From contig NZ_CP046224.1 of assembly GCF_012562605.1 (NCBI RefSeq), forward strand, positions 452,928 through 516,927: DNA of 64,000 nucleotides. Reading direction: 5' to 3'. Of the stretch, positions 51,504 to 62,538 are shown piece after piece. The DNA comes from Enterobacteriaceae endosymbiont of Plateumaris sericea. Lineage in GTDB: Bacteria; Pseudomonadota; Gammaproteobacteria; Enterobacterales; Enterobacteriaceae. Position numbers and translations under genes: made by a program. The stretch's first letter is position 1. Each line of letters opens with the position of its first letter. Under the pieces are notes generated by a model, which saw nothing but the letters and a program-made list of their open reading frames with translations, was not told the origin of the DNA and ran no database searches.

Positions 51504-52787
51504 ATGTCTAAAATAAAAAGAATTATTGGTAGAGAAATAATAGACTCTAGAGGAAATCCAACTGTTGAAGCAGAAGTACAATTAAAAAATGGATCTATTG
51601 GTATAGCTTCTGTACCATCTGGAGCTTCAATTGGTTCAAAAGAAGCAATAGAATTACGTGATAATGATAAACATCGTTTTTTAGGTAAAGGAGTTTTAAA
51701 AGCTGTTAATTCAGTTAATAAACATATAAATAAAATTTTAATAAATCAAGATTCTTTAGATCAAATTAATATTGATAATCTTATGATTAATTTAGATGGT
51801 ACAGAAAAAAAATCTGTTTTAGGAGCAAATGCTATTTTAGCTGTATCATTAGCAAATGCTAGAGCAGCTTCTGTTTTTAAAAAAATCCCATTATATCAAT
51901 ATATATCTGATATCAATGGCACATTAAATAATTTTACAATGCCATTACCAATGATTAATATTATTAATGGGGGAAAGCATGCAGATAATAATCTTGATAT
52001 TCAAGAATTTATGATACAACCTATTTGTGCAAAAAATATAAAAGAAGCAATTAAAATTGGATCAGAAATTTTTCATCATTTATATAAAGTATTAAAATCT
52101 TATAAATTAATTACTTCTGTAGGAGACGAAGGTGGTTTTGCACCAAACTTAAATAAAAATAGTGATGCATTTGATATTATTTCTGAAGCTATAAAAAATT
52201 CTGGATATATTTTAGGAAAAGATATTATTTTTGCCATAGATTGTGCTGCTTCTGAATTATTTTATAATAAAAAATATCATTTAAAAGGTGAAGGATTAAA
52301 TTTAAATTTTAAAGAATTAACTCATTTTTTTTCTAATTTAATAAAAAAATATCCTATTTTTTCTATAGAAGATGGATTAGATGAATCTGATTGGGAAGGA
52401 TTTGCTTACCAAACAAAAAAATTAGGAAATAAAATTCAATTAGTTGGTGATGATTTATTTGTAACTAATACAAAACTTTTAAAAAAAGGTATAAAACTTG
52501 GTATAGCTAATGCAATTTTAATAAAACCTAACCAAATAGGTTCTTTATCAGAAACATTATCTACTATTAAAATAGCAAAAGAAAAAGGATATAAAACAAT
52601 AATATCCCATCGTTCTGGAGAAACAGAAGATACTTTTATTGCAGATTTATCTGTAGGTGTTAGTGCAGGACAAATAAAAACAGGCTCAATGAGTCGTTCA
52701 GAAAGAACAGCTAAATATAATCAATTAATAAGAATAGAAGAAAAACTAAACGGTTTAGCTCCTTTAGAACCTTTTAAACATACATAA
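51504..52787 (+). CDS. eno: Enolase
   Basis: Converts 2-phosphoglycerate to PEP, which also fuels the PTS enzyme I encoded at 24.3 kb. At 427 aa (E. coli 432). N-terminal [16 protein letters not shown] and [11 protein letters not shown]; catalytic block GDEGGFAPN; metal ligands in [25 protein letters not shown] and [11 protein letters not shown]; and the signature [14 protein letters not shown] with [14 protein letters not shown]. Strong AGGATA ribosome region. Ends in a perfect palindromic hairpin. Confidence 0.99.
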   Translation: MSKIKRIIGREIIDSRGNPTVEAEVQLKNGSIGIASVPSGASIGSKEAIELRDNDKHRFLGKGVLKAVNSVNKHINKILINQDSLDQINIDNLMINLDGTEKKSVLGANAILAVSLANARAASVFKKIPLYQYISDINGTLNNFTMPLPMINIINGGKHADNNLDIQEFMIQPICAKNIKEAIKIGSEIFHHLYKVLKSYKLITSVGDEGGFAPNLNKNSDAFDIISEAIKNSGYILGKDIIFAIDCAASELFYNKKYHLKGEGLNLNFKELTHFFSNLIKKYPIFSIEDGLDESDWEGFAYQTKKLGNKIQLVGDDLFVTNTKLLKKGIKLGIANAILIKPNQIGSLSETLSTIKIAKEKGYKTIISHRSGETEDTFIADLSVGVSAGQIKTGSMSRSERTAKYNQLIRIEEKLNGLAPLEPFKHT

Positions 52788-52794
52788 TTTTATT

Positions 52795-52820
52795 AAATAA
52801 AAATTTATAAATTTTTATTT
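52795..52820 (+). terminator. 26-bp perfect palindrome behind eno
   Basis: Arms 52795-52807 and 52808-52820 (AAATAAAAATTTA and complement) are exact with no spacer, starting 8 bp after the eno stop; TTATT follows on the + strand. In RNA the central bases form the loop. By position a terminator of the pyrG-eno unit, though it has no G/C pair. Confidence 0.55.
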
Positions 52821-52865
52821 TTATTATCAATATATGAAATATAATAATAAATTATTATTGTTGCT

Positions 52866-54575
52866 ATGAAAAAATATAAAGAAAAAAAAATAATAAAATG
52901 GTTGAAAAAACAAAGTATATTTACAAATAAATTATTAAAATTTTCTTTTTTATTAAATATTTTAAATACAAGTATAATAATTTTCCAAAATTGGATTTTA
53001 GCAATCCAAGTACAATATTTATTTTTTCAAGGAAAAGAAAAAAAAATATTTTATTATTATATAATATTATTTTTATGTTTTATAATTAGATCATTATTAA
53101 ATCTTATAATTAATAATATTAATTATAATTATGGTCAGTTAGTTAAAAATACTATTAGAAAAAAAATTCTAGATAAATTTGAAGAAATTTATATAGCTAA
53201 TATAAAAAATAAAACATTAGGTAGCATATTATCACTTATAATAGATCAAACTGAAAATTTACAAGATTTTTATAGTAAATATATTCCTCAATTATTAGTA
53301 TCTATTATATCTCCAATAATAATATTGATATCAATATCATTTATTAGTTGGCTTGCAAGTTTATTATTAATGATAATTAGTATATTTACTATACTTTTCA
53401 TTATTTTAATTGGTAGTCAAACAATTAAAAAAAGTAAAAAAAATTTTAAAATATTATCTATCTTAAATGGTTTATTTTTAGATAGATTACTAGGTATAGA
53501 AACAATACGTTTATTTAATTTAAGTAAAATAGAAATTAATAAAATTACTATTTATATTGAAAAATTTAGAAAAAAAAATATGGAAATATTAAAAATTGCT
53601 TTTTTAACATCTGCTATTTTAGAATTTTTTTCTTCTATTTCATTAGCTTCTGTTTCTATTTATTTTAGTTTTTCATATTTAAATATAATTAATTTAGGTT
53701 TTTATGGAAATAAAATAACAATATTTAATGGTTTTTTTATATTAATTTTAATTTCTGAATATTTTCAATATTTTATTAATTTAGGATTACTGTATCATAT
53801 TAAATCTAAATCTATAGGTGCAGCAGATTTAATTTTACAATTTTTTAAAACTTATCCTAGAAAAAAATATTTAAAAATAAATAATTCATCTTTTAACACA
53901 AAAAATATTATTATAATAGCTAAAAAATTAATAGTAAAAAGTTTAGAGGGTAATATATTAATAGGACCACTTTCATTTAAAATTTTTAATGGAGAACGTA
54001 TAGCAATAATAGGTCCTAGTGGTTGTGGAAAAAGTACATTATTTAATGTTTTTTTAGGTTTTTTACCATATAATGGATCATTAAAAATTAATGATATTGA
54101 ACTAAAAAATATAAATTTAAATAATTGGTATAAAAAAATATCTTGGGTAGGACAAAATCCTGGTCTTCCTTCAAAAACAATACGAGAAAATTTATTTTTT
54201 AATAAAAATATTGATATAAAAAAAATACAAAATATTATTAAAATTACAGGTATACAAAAATTTTTAAAAGATTTTCCTGATGGTTTGGATACAATTATTG
54301 GTGAACAAAATATTAGATTATCAGTAGGTCAAATACAAAGAATAATTATAGCAAGAGCATTAATTAAAAATCATAATTTATTATTATTAGATGAACCTAC
54401 TGCTCATATTGATATGAATAGTGAAAAAGATATTATAAATTCTTTATATAGTTTTCAATATACGAAAACAATTTTAATGATAACACATAAATTATATCAA
54501 ATCAAATTCTGTAATCAAGTATGGAAAATGAATCATGGAAAAATTATACAAAAATTAAATATAAAAAAATTATAA
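52866..54575 (+). CDS. cydD: Heterodimeric ABC transporter CydDC, subunit CydD
   Basis: Half-transporter needed for assembly of cytochrome bd oxidase; described as exporting cysteine/glutathione and more recently as handling haem. At 569 aa (E. coli 588). Six N-terminal helices are followed by the nucleotide-binding domain: Walker A IIGPSGCGKSTLF (~residues 376-388), Q-loop WVGQNPGLPSKTIREN, signature LSVGQIQRIIIARAL and Walker B LLLLDEPTAHID. In E. coli the order is cydD-cydC; the same here. The start lacks a Shine-Dalgarno. Confidence 0.95.
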   Translation: MKKYKEKKIIKWLKKQSIFTNKLLKFSFLLNILNTSIIIFQNWILAIQVQYLFFQGKEKKIFYYYIILFLCFIIRSLLNLIINNINYNYGQLVKNTIRKKILDKFEEIYIANIKNKTLGSILSLIIDQTENLQDFYSKYIPQLLVSIISPIIILISISFISWLASLLLMIISIFTILFIILIGSQTIKKSKKNFKILSILNGLFLDRLLGIETIRLFNLSKIEINKITIYIEKFRKKNMEILKIAFLTSAILEFFSSISLASVSIYFSFSYLNIINLGFYGNKITIFNGFFILILISEYFQYFINLGLLYHIKSKSIGAADLILQFFKTYPRKKYLKINNSSFNTKNIIIIAKKLIVKSLEGNILIGPLSFKIFNGERIAIIGPSGCGKSTLFNVFLGFLPYNGSLKINDIELKNINLNNWYKKISWVGQNPGLPSKTIRENLFFNKNIDIKKIQNIIKITGIQKFLKDFPDGLDTIIGEQNIRLSVGQIQRIIIARALIKNHNLLLLDEPTAHIDMNSEKDIINSLYSFQYTKTILMITHKLYQIKFCNQVWKMNHGKIIQKLNIKKL

Positions 54576-54616
54576 AATAAAAAATTTTAAATATGTGAAA
54601 TAGGAATTATAACTAA

Positions 54617-56392
54617 GTGTTATATTTATTATATTTTTTAAAAAATCATAAAAAATATGTAAAAATTCTTTTTTTTGGTATATTATTAACAATAATTACT
54701 AATTTAATGAGTATTTTTTTATCAGTTATATCAGGTTGGTTATTAACTTCTACTTTTTTATTTACCATTATAAATAATGGTCTTAATTATAATTATATAG
54801 TTCCTTCAGCTATTATTAGATTAATTTCAATAATAAAAACCGTTACAAAATATTTTGAAAAAATTATAAAACATGATAATACTTTATATTTATTAAAAAA
54901 TTTAAGAATTATTATTTTTCGTAAAATTTTTCCTTTATATCCTTCTAATTTAGAATGTTTAAACAATATTAATATATTAAATACATTAATTTCAGATATT
55001 GAAATTTTAGATTTTTTATATATACAAATTATATCTCCTATTATTAGTTTATTTATAACAACTATAATCATATTAATTAGTTTAAGTTTTTTTAGTTTTT
55101 TATTATCTATTATACTTTCTTTAATTTTATTTTTTTCATTATTATTACATACAATATATTTTTATAATTTAGGTAAACTAATAGGAAAAAATAATATTTA
55201 TTTTAGAAATGAATATTATTTTTATATGAGTAACTATTTATATTATCAAACAGAATATAGAATATTTGAAGGTATCAATATAATTAGGAAAAAAATTAAT
55301 TTTTTAGAAATACAATGGCAAAAAATACAATATAAAAAAAACAATTATAATTCACAATCACAATCAATAATAATTATTATTAATGGAATTAATATATTAA
55401 TATTATTAATATATAGTAAATTATATTTATTTAATAATTTTAATTCTAAATTTTATATTATATCTTTTTTACTTTGTTTAATTACATTATCTAATATGTT
55501 ATTACCTATAGGTAATATTTTTCATAATATTAGTGAAATATTATTTTCAGCTAAAAAAGTTTTTATGATTATAAATCAAAAACCAATAATAAATTTTTTA
55601 AAAATAAATAAAAATTTAAAAAAAAATAATAATATTATTATTAATATAAATAATATTTCTTTTCATTATCCTCAACAACCTTTATTAATTTTAAAAAATT
55701 TATCTTTATTTATAAATAATAATGATAAAATAGCTATTACTGGACATAATGGTTGTGGTAAATCAACATTATTAATGTTATTAACTAGAGCTTGGGATCC
55801 CGTTAAAGGAATAATTTTTTTAAATAATATTGATTTAAAATTATGGGATTTATCTCTTTTAAGACAAAATATAAGTGTAATAAATCAACGTATATATTTA
55901 TTTAGTGATACATTAAAAAATAATTTATTATTAAATAAACAAAATAATTGTAATATTAATTATCAATATTTAATAAAAATTATAAATCTTGTAGGATTAA
56001 ATAAATTAATTGATAACAACAAACAAGGTTTAGATTTATGGATGGGAGAAGGAGGAAGAAGTTTATCAGGTGGAGAATTAAAAAGATTAGCTATTGCAAG
56101 AGCAATATTACATGATGGAAATTTAATATTATTAGATGAACCAACAGAAGGTTTAGATAATACTACATCTTGTAAAATTTTAAAATTAATATTTTCTATA
56201 TTTAAAGAAAAAACAATAGTAATTATTACTCATAATATTAATATTATTAAAAATATGGATTGTATATATTTTATGGATAATGGTCGTTTTATTGAAAAAG
56301 GACATCATAATTACTTAATTAATAAAAAGGGTAAATATTGGAATTATATAAAGAATAATATAATAAATAATAAAAAAACATTTAAATATTAA
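54617..56392 (+). CDS. cydC: Heterodimeric ABC transporter CydDC, subunit CydC
   Basis: Second half of CydDC. At 591 aa (E. coli 573). The start is a GTG at 54617 with AGGAA upstream (54602-54606). Membrane domain opens with [25 protein letters not shown], matching the enteric protein. Nucleotide-binding domain: [33 protein letters not shown], signature [16 protein letters not shown], Walker [13 protein letters not shown]. Its presence suggests that cytochrome bd (cydAB) exists elsewhere in the genome. infA follows after 20 bp. Confidence 0.95.
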   Translation: MLYLLYFLKNHKKYVKILFFGILLTIITNLMSIFLSVISGWLLTSTFLFTIINNGLNYNYIVPSAIIRLISIIKTVTKYFEKIIKHDNTLYLLKNLRIIIFRKIFPLYPSNLECLNNINILNTLISDIEILDFLYIQIISPIISLFITTIIILISLSFFSFLLSIILSLILFFSLLLHTIYFYNLGKLIGKNNIYFRNEYYFYMSNYLYYQTEYRIFEGINIIRKKINFLEIQWQKIQYKKNNYNSQSQSIIIIINGINILILLIYSKLYLFNNFNSKFYIISFLLCLITLSNMLLPIGNIFHNISEILFSAKKVFMIINQKPIINFLKINKNLKKNNNIIININNISFHYPQQPLLILKNLSLFINNNDKIAITGHNGCGKSTLLMLLTRAWDPVKGIIFLNNIDLKLWDLSLLRQNISVINQRIYLFSDTLKNNLLLNKQNNCNINYQYLIKIINLVGLNKLIDNNKQGLDLWMGEGGRSLSGGELKRLAIARAILHDGNLILLDEPTEGLDNTTSCKILKLIFSIFKEKTIVIITHNINIIKNMDCIYFMDNGRFIEKGHHNYLINKKGKYWNYIKNNIINNKKTFKY

Positions 56393-56412
56393 ATAATAAA
56401 GGAAATAAATTA

Positions 56413-56631
56413 ATGTCAAAATCAGATAATATAGAAATGCAAGGAATAGTTTTAAATACATTACCTAATACTGTATTTCATGTAAAATTAGAAAATGGAC
56501 ATATAGTTACTGCTCATATTTCAGGAAAAATGAGAAAAAATTATATAAAAATACTTACAGGAGATAAAGTTACTGTAGAATTAACACCTTACGATTTAAG
56601 TAGAGGAAGAATAATTTTTCGTAGTCGTTAA
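56413..56631 (+). CDS. infA: Translation initiation factor IF-1
   Basis: 72 aa, the same as E. coli; single OB fold. [30 protein letters not shown] and [19 protein letters not shown] identify it. Good AAAGGAA ribosome site. Behind cydC here; in E. coli infA lies near cydDC but on the other side of aat. Confidence 0.98.
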   Translation: MSKSDNIEMQGIVLNTLPNTVFHVKLENGHIVTAHISGKMRKNYIKILTGDKVTVELTPYDLSRGRIIFRSR

Positions 56632-56664
56632 TTTTTATTAAAATATTAAAGTATTTTAATAAAT

Positions 56665-57630
56665 TTAAAAATTTTTCCTTAAATAATTTTGGGCGTCTAA
56701 AGCAGCCATACAACCAGTAGCAGCTGACGTAATAGCTTGTCTATAAACATTATCCATTACATCACCAGCAGCAAAAATACCTGAAATACTAGTTTGTGTA
56801 AAATTAAATTTATTTTTTGATATACGATTAGTAATAATATATCCATTATTATCTAATTTTAATGAATTTTTAAATACATTAGTATTTGGTATAGTTCCTA
56901 TAGAAATAAAAATACCATATAAATTTATTATTTTATAATTTTCTGTATTTACAGAAGAACAAATTTTTATTCCTGTTACTCCAAATTTATCACCTAATAT
57001 TTCTTTTACTATATAAGGATAATGTAATTTAATATTATTATTTTTTACTTTGTCTAATAATTTACTAATTAATATTTTTTCAGCACTAAAATAAGGTTTT
57101 CGATGTATTAAATGAACTTCTGAAGCAATATTAGATAAATATAAAGCTTCTTCTATGGCTGTATTACCACCACCTATTACAGCAATTTTTTTATTATAAT
57201 AAAAAGATCCATCACAAATAGCACAAGAAGAAATACCTTTTCCTATAAATTTTTTTTCTGAATCTAAACCTAAAAATTTTGGTATTGCTCCTGTAGCAAT
57301 AATTAAACTATCACATGTATATTTAAAAAAATTTCCTGTTAAAAAAAAAGGCTTTTGTTTTAAATCTACTTTTAATATATAATCATTAATCATATTAGTT
57401 TTAAAATATAATGCATGATTAGATAAATTATCCATTAATTTATTACCAGAAATATTAGGAAAATTTCCGGGCCAATTTTCTACATTAGTAGTTTTAGTTA
57501 ATTGTCCACCTATATCTATTCCTGTTATTAAAGTTGGATTTAAATTTGCTCTTGCAGAATATATAGCTGCAGTATATCCTGCTGGTCCAGAACCTAAAAT
57601 TAAAAGTTTTGTATGTTGTATATTATTCAT
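56665..57630 (-). CDS. trxB: Thioredoxin reductase
   Basis: FAD enzyme reducing thioredoxin with NADPH, which in turn feeds NrdAB. At 321 aa (E. coli 321). FAD-binding [21 protein letters not shown] (~residues 10-30), redox-active CAIC in [12 protein letters not shown] (~136-139), NADPH-binding [16 protein letters not shown] and the C-terminal FAD block [11 protein letters not shown]. trxB sits beside cydDC in E. coli too; lrp, ftsK, lolA and rarA, which lie between trxB and serS there, are missing, bringing serS adjacent. Confidence 0.98.
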   Translation of the reverse strand: MNNIQHTKLLILGSGPAGYTAAIYSARANLNPTLITGIDIGGQLTKTTNVENWPGNFPNISGNKLMDNLSNHALYFKTNMINDYILKVDLKQKPFFLTGNFFKYTCDSLIIATGAIPKFLGLDSEKKFIGKGISSCAICDGSFYYNKKIAVIGGGNTAIEEALYLSNIASEVHLIHRKPYFSAEKILISKLLDKVKNNNIKLHYPYIVKEILGDKFGVTGIKICSSVNTENYKIINLYGIFISIGTIPNTNVFKNSLKLDNNGYIITNRISKNKFNFTQTSISGIFAAGDVMDNVYRQAITSAATGCMAALDAQNYLRKNF

Positions 57631-57714
57631 AAATATTTATATTTCTGTTATATTTTATCTAAAGTTATTTATATAAATTTTTTTATTTATTATTAACTAA
57701 TTATATTAATTACA

Positions 57715-57743
57715 TATTAATTAATATAATATATTAATTAATA
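57715..57743. repeat. 29-bp near-perfect palindrome between trxB and serS
   Basis: Arms of 14 bp at 57715-57728 and 57730-57743 are exact complements around one central base (57729); the core is ATTAATTAATAT. It lies ~85 bp upstream of trxB and ~73 bp upstream of serS, between divergent genes. AT-only. Similar TATTAATTA words recur on either side, so the arms may be a product of local repeat slippage. Confidence 0.6.
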
Positions 57744-57816
57744 ATTAATGATATTAAAATAATTCATTATTATTATAAAACATCAAAAGAAAAAAATATA
57801 TAAGGTATTAAAATAT

Positions 57817-59100
57817 ATGTTAGATCCTAATTTATTTCGTTATAATATAGATTATTTATCTCAAATTCTTAAAAAAAGGAATTTTATTTTAGATAAAAAA
57901 TTAATAAGTGAATTAGAAAAAAAAAGAAAAAATTTACAAATTAAAATAGAAAAATTACAAATAGAAAAAAAAAATAAATCTAAAAAATTAATAAAAAAAA
58001 TTTTTATTAATCTTGATCATTTAAAACATCAAATTAATAAAATTAATAATGAATTATCTTTTTTAAAATTAGAATTAATTGCTATTAAAAAAAATATAAA
58101 AAATATATATGATATTATTCCAAATATTCCATCCGATGATGTTCCTTATGGTAAAAATAGTAAAGATAATAAAGAAATAAAAAAATATGGAAAAATTTTA
58201 TTTTATGATTTTCCAATTAAAGATCATGTAGAATTAGGGTTATTAAATAACGGAATTGACCTTGAATCAGGAATTATGCTAAGTGGATCAAAATTTATAG
58301 TTATGAGAGGATTAATAGCTTACTTACATAGAATTTTAATTCAGTTTATGTTAGATTTACATGTTTTTCATCATAATTATGAAGAAATTTATGTTCCTTA
58401 TATAGTTAATGATAAAGTTTTATATGGTACTGGACAATTACCAAAATTTAGTGATGATATTTTTCATATAAAATCAATAAAACATTATGATAAAAATAAA
58501 TATTCTTTAATTCCTACAGCAGAAGTTCCTTTAACTAATATAGTTTATAATAAAATAATAAAAGAAAATGAATTACCAATAAAATTAGTAGCACATAGTC
58601 CATGTTTTCGTTCTGAAGTAGGTTCTTATGGTAAATATAATAAAGGATTAATTCGTACACATCAATTTGATAAAGTTGAATTAGTACAATTAGTACGTCC
58701 TGAAGATTCTTCAAAAACATTAGAAATTATTACACAACATGCAGAAAAAGTACTTAAACTTTTAGAATTACCTTATAGAAAAATGCTTTTATGTACAGGA
58801 GATATGGGTTTTGCTTCTAGTAAAACATATGATTTAGAAGTATGGTTTCCATCAAAACAAAAGTATTATGAAATCTCTTCTTGTTCTAATATGTCTGATT
58901 TTCAATCTAGAAGAATAAAAGCAAGATATAAAACAAAAACAAATGAAAATATTTTTATTCATACATTAAATGGATCTGGATTAGCTGTTGGAAGAACTTT
59001 AGCTGCTATAATGGAAAATTATCAATTAAAAGATGGTAGTATCAAAATACCTAATATTTTAAAACCATATATGAAAAGATTACCTATAAAAGGTAAATAA
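57817..59100 (+). CDS. serS: Serine-tRNA ligase
   Basis: Class II synthetase for tRNA-Ser. At 427 aa (E. coli 430). N-terminal antiparallel coiled coil (~residues 27-100; lysine-rich) that grips the long variable arm of tRNA-Ser; catalytic core with TAEVPLTNI, motif 2 HSPCFRSEVGSYGKYNKGLIRTHQFDKVELV and motif 3 LNGSGLAVGRTLAAIMENYQ. A good AAGGT ribosome site. Confidence 0.98.
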   Translation: MLDPNLFRYNIDYLSQILKKRNFILDKKLISELEKKRKNLQIKIEKLQIEKKNKSKKLIKKIFINLDHLKHQINKINNELSFLKLELIAIKKNIKNIYDIIPNIPSDDVPYGKNSKDNKEIKKYGKILFYDFPIKDHVELGLLNNGIDLESGIMLSGSKFIVMRGLIAYLHRILIQFMLDLHVFHHNYEEIYVPYIVNDKVLYGTGQLPKFSDDIFHIKSIKHYDKNKYSLIPTAEVPLTNIVYNKIIKENELPIKLVAHSPCFRSEVGSYGKYNKGLIRTHQFDKVELVQLVRPEDSSKTLEIITQHAEKVLKLLELPYRKMLLCTGDMGFASSKTYDLEVWFPSKQKYYEISSCSNMSDFQSRRIKARYKTKTNENIFIHTLNGSGLAVGRTLAAIMENYQLKDGSIKIPNILKPYMKRLPIKGK

Positions 59101-59125
59101 TAATTAATTTTTAAAAACTATATAT

Positions 59126-59605
59126 TTAAAAATTTTGTTCAAATAAAAGTTTAATAGTATGATATAAATCAATAGTTTTAAATAAACGTGTTGGAACAAC
59201 AAAAATAGTATCATCTCCAGCAATAGTTCCAAGAATTCCTTCTGCTTTACCTAAAGAATCTAATAAACGTGCTATTAATTGAGCAGCACCTGGACTAGTA
59301 TGAATAATAATTAAAATATCATTATAATCAATATCTAAAACTAAATTTTTTAAAGGACTAGTAGTATTTGGTACTCCTAAATCTAAAGGAAAACAATAAA
59401 CCATTTCCATTTTTGCATTTCTAGTTCTGACAGCACCAAGTTTTGTTAACATTCTAGAAACTTTAGATTGATTAATATTATTAAAACCTTCTTCTTGTAA
59501 AGCATGTACAATTTCAATTTGTGTACTAAATTTCTCTTCTTTAATTAAATTTTTAAATATTTCTATTAAAAATGCTTCTTTTTTTTTTATAGAAGTAGTA
59601 CGCAT
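59126..59605 (-). CDS. argR: Arginine repressor ArgR
   Basis: Arginine-responsive hexameric repressor of arginine genes and accessory factor for XerCD resolution at cer-like sites in E. coli. The frame is open to 59665, but the family start [12 protein letters not shown] at 59605, with GGTGA upstream, gives 159 aa (E. coli 156). The winged-helix N-terminus is nearly unchanged ([29 protein letters not shown]), as is the arginine-binding oligomerisation domain ([35 protein letters not shown]). Such strict conservation amid AT drift means it is under selection. No arginine gene lies in the window. Confidence 0.98.
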   Translation of the reverse strand: MRTTSIKKKEAFLIEIFKNLIKEEKFSTQIEIVHALQEEGFNNINQSKVSRMLTKLGAVRTRNAKMEMVYCFPLDLGVPNTTSPLKNLVLDIDYNDILIIIHTSPGAAQLIARLLDSLGKAEGILGTIAGDDTIFVVPTRLFKTIDLYHTIKLLFEQNF

Positions 59606-59916
59606 AAAGTCACCAATATTATAAAAAATAATATCATTTTTATATATGACTAAAACTATTAGCATTGTAAATAAAAAAATTTTTTATTTTCTATAAATAA
59701 ATTAAATACCGATGTTTTAATTAATTATTTTAATCTAAAATTATTTTAAATGTCAATAAATATTTAATTATTATCAATAAAAAATGAATTTTTTAATTAT
59801 AAAGATAAATTGATTTTACTAATTAACTATATTATCATATATTTGATATAACATTAAATTATTTTATAAAAAATAAATATTTTTTATAAAATTTATATTT
59901 TAGGTAATTTTTTAAT
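59606..59916. other. 311-bp argR/rplM divergent interval
   Basis: No open frame or RNA gene. It should hold promoters for argR (leftward) and rplM (rightward). No full ARG box (TGAAT-N4-ATTCA) is visible; a half site TGAAT occurs at about 59784. TTAGGT precedes rplM. See the separate promoter entry. Confidence 0.5.
59810..59838 (+). promoter_or_regulatory. Candidate promoter of rplM-rpsI
   Basis: TTGATT (59810-59815) and TATCAT (59833-59838) are separated by 17 bp, about 79 bp upstream of the rplM start. Each element has one or two mismatches to the sigma-70 consensus. In such A/T-rich DNA similar pairs arise easily, so this is only a candidate. Confidence 0.35.
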
Positions 59917-60342
59917 ATGTATCATTTTAAAAATAAAATAAAAAATAATCATAAGTGGTATCTTATTGATGCTAAAGAAAAAATTTTAGGTAGATTAGCT
60001 ACAATAATAGCTCATTATTTAATGGGTAAACATAAAACCACTTACAGTCCTCATATAGATGGAGGTGATTATATTACTATAATTAATGCAGAAAAAATTA
60101 AAGTTACAGGTAGTAAAAGAAAAAATAAAATATACTATAATCATAGTGGATATTCTGGTGGAATAAAAAAAATATCATTAAATGAATTAATAATTAAGCA
60201 TCCTACTAGAGTAATAAAATATGCAGTAAAAGGAATGTTACCTAAAAACAAAATAGGTTATTTAATATTAAATAGATTAAAGATATATTCTGGAATTAAA
60301 CATAAACATACTGCTCAAAAACATTATATTTTAAATATTTAA
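59917..60342 (+). CDS. rplM: 50S ribosomal protein L13
   Basis: Early-assembly large-subunit protein. At 141 aa (E. coli 142). [27 protein letters not shown] at the N-terminus and [31 protein letters not shown] are conserved. Forms the usual rplM-rpsI operon with a 13-bp gap. Confidence 0.98.
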   Translation: MYHFKNKIKNNHKWYLIDAKEKILGRLATIIAHYLMGKHKTTYSPHIDGGDYITIINAEKIKVTGSKRKNKIYYNHSGYSGGIKKISLNELIIKHPTRVIKYAVKGMLPKNKIGYLILNRLKIYSGIKHKHTAQKHYILNI

Positions 60343-60355
60343 TTGGATAATTATA

Positions 60356-60748
60356 ATGATTGTATATAAAGATTATGCAACAGGAAGAAGAAAAAGTTCT
60401 TCTGCTAGAGTTTTTCTTAAAAAAGGTAATGGATTAATTAATATAAATAATAAATCTTTGGATAAATATTTTTCTAGAAATACATCTAAAATGATAGTTT
60501 TACAACCTTTAGAATTATTAAAAATTAATAATAAATTAGATCTATATATTACAGTTAAAGGTGGAGGTATTTCAGGTCAAGCAGGGGCTATACGTCATGG
60601 AATTACTAGAGCTTTAATAAAATATAATAATACTTATAAAGCAGAATTAAGAAAAGCAGGATTTATTACTCGTGATGATCGTAAAGTAGAACGAAAAAAA
60701 GTAGGATTTAAAAAAGCTAGAAAAAGTTCTCAATTTTCTAAACGTTAA
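60356..60748 (+). CDS. rpsI: 30S ribosomal protein S9
   Basis: 130 aa, as in E. coli. [20 protein letters not shown] at the start, [19 protein letters not shown] in the middle and the decoding-centre tail ending in [11 protein letters not shown], whose last Arg contacts P-site tRNA. Followed by 156 bp of non-coding A/T sequence before murA; sspAB, downstream in E. coli, are gone. Confidence 0.98.
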   Translation: MIVYKDYATGRRKSSSARVFLKKGNGLININNKSLDKYFSRNTSKMIVLQPLELLKINNKLDLYITVKGGGISGQAGAIRHGITRALIKYNNTYKAELRKAGFITRDDRKVERKKVGFKKARKSSQFSKR

Positions 60749-60904
60749 TAAATTATTATTTATTCTTAATATAAAAATATTTTATTTATTATTGATAATA
60801 TCAAAATTATAATTTTTCATTATTAATTACTTATTTTTTTAAAAAATTTATTTTTTTATAGTTATTTGAAAAATGTAAAATTCTTTATTATAGAGAATAA
60901 TTAA

Positions 60905-62161
60905 ATGGATAAATTTATTATTAAAGGACCTGTAAAACTTAAAGGACAAGTAATTATTTCTGGTTCTAAGAATGCAGCATTACCAATATTATTTGCATCA
61001 CTTTTAATTAAAGAACCAGTAGAAATAAAAAATATTCCTAAATTAAAAGATATTGATATAGCAATCAAAATTTTAATTAAATTAGGAGTTAATATTAAGA
61101 AAAAAAAAACATTAATAATAGATGCTAGTAATATACTACGATATGATCCACCTTCTTATTTAATTAAATCAATTAGAGCATCAATTTGGATTTTAAGTCC
61201 ATTATTAGCTAGACTTGGTCAAGTAGATATAGCATTTCCTGGAGGATGTTCTATTGGTAATAGACCTATTGATTTACACATAAATAGTTTACAAATATTA
61301 GGAGCAAAAATTAATGTAAAAAAAAATCATATTAAAGGATGTCTTAAAAAAAAATTTATAGGTAAAATAATACATATGAAAAATGTTAGTGTAGGAGCAA
61401 CGATTACTATAATATTAGCAGCTACATTAGCATCCAATATTACTATTATAGAAAATTCAGCTAAAGAACCAGAAATAAAAGATTTAGCTAATTTTTTAAA
61501 TCAAATGGGAGCTAATATACAGGGAGCAGGGACAAATAAAATTATTATTGAAGGAGTAAAAAAATTAAAAGGAGGTATTTATACTATAATATCTGATAGA
61601 ATAGAAACAGGTACTTTTTTAGTAGCAGCTGCAATATGTAGGAGTAAAATATTATGTAAAAATACTAACCCTAATAATTTAAATATAGTTTTAAATAAAT
61701 TATACCAAACTGGTGCTGAAATTAAAATAGGAAAAAATTGGTGTAGTATTAATATGCATGGTCAAAGACCAAAGTCAGTAAATATAACAACAGGTCCTTA
61801 TCCTAATTTTCCCACTGATATGCAATCACAATTTGCATTATTAAATTTAGTATCAAATGGTATTAGTATAATTAAGGAAAATATTTTTGAAAATCGTTTT
61901 ATGTATGTACCAGAATTAATACGTATGGGTGCAAATATAATATTAAAAAATAATATATTAAAATGTAAGGGAGTTAAATTACTTTCTAGTGCTGAAGTTA
62001 TAGCAACAGATTTAAGAGCTTCTGTAAGTTTAGTATTAGCTGGATGTATTGCTTCTGGAATTACTGTAATTAATAATATTTCTCATATAGATCGAGGATA
62101 TGAAAATATTGAAAAAAAGCTTTCTAATTTAGGTGCACAAATTCAAAGAGTAAAATATTAA
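60905..62161 (+). CDS. murA: UDP-N-acetylglucosamine 1-carboxyvinyltransferase
   Basis: First committed step of peptidoglycan synthesis, adding enolpyruvate from PEP to UDP-GlcNAc. At 418 aa (E. coli 419). Start block GSKNAALPILFASLL; catalytic Cys115 in FPGGCSIGNRPIDLH, the fosfomycin-sensitive form; FPTDMQSQFALLN (Asp ~304) and the C-terminal DLRASVSLVLAG (Arg ~396). A run of ten A at 61100-61109 is in frame. Its presence implies that the cell still builds at least some wall. AGAG is the only ribosome-site-like sequence. Confidence 0.98.
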   Translation: MDKFIIKGPVKLKGQVIISGSKNAALPILFASLLIKEPVEIKNIPKLKDIDIAIKILIKLGVNIKKKKTLIIDASNILRYDPPSYLIKSIRASIWILSPLLARLGQVDIAFPGGCSIGNRPIDLHINSLQILGAKINVKKNHIKGCLKKKFIGKIIHMKNVSVGATITIILAATLASNITIIENSAKEPEIKDLANFLNQMGANIQGAGTNKIIIEGVKKLKGGIYTIISDRIETGTFLVAAAICRSKILCKNTNPNNLNIVLNKLYQTGAEIKIGKNWCSINMHGQRPKSVNITTGPYPNFPTDMQSQFALLNLVSNGISIIKENIFENRFMYVPELIRMGANIILKNNILKCKGVKLLSSAEVIATDLRASVSLVLAGCIASGITVINNISHIDRGYENIEKKLSNLGAQIQRVKY

Positions 62162-62207
62162 AATAATATTTTTTATATAACATATTAATAAATAAGGAAA
62201 TATATAC

Positions 62208-62519
62208 ATGTATGCTATTTTTAATAATGGTGGAAAACAATATAAAGTTATAGAAGGACAAATTATAAAATTAGAAAAAATTAAAGGTAATATAGGAGAA
62301 GAAATAAAATTTAATAAAATATTACTAATACATAATAAAAATAATTTTAAAATAGGACAACCATTAGTTACAGGAGCGTCAATAAAAGCTAAATTAATTT
62401 CTCATAAACGAGATAAAAAAATTAAAATAATTAAATTTCATAGAAGAAAACATTTTTGTAAAATACAAGGACATCGTCAATTTATAACTACTATTAAAAT
62501 AATTAAAATTCAAATTTAA
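62208..62519 (+). CDS. rplU: 50S ribosomal protein L21
   Basis: 103 aa, equal to E. coli. MYAIFNNGGKQYKVIEGQIIKLEKI at the N-terminus and HRRKHFCKIQGHRQFITTIKI at the C-terminus. AAGGAAA ribosome site. Forms the conserved rplU-rpmA pair followed by cgtA. Confidence 0.98.
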   Translation: MYAIFNNGGKQYKVIEGQIIKLEKIKGNIGEEIKFNKILLIHNKNNFKIGQPLVTGASIKAKLISHKRDKKIKIIKFHRRKHFCKIQGHRQFITTIKIIKIQI

Positions 62520-62538
62520 TATATAAGAGGTATAGTTT

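Noticed and set aside
59606..59665. 20-residue N-terminal extension of ArgR
   Set aside because: The family begins at the Met at 59605, which has GGTGA in front of it; the extension is hydrophobic and not family-like.
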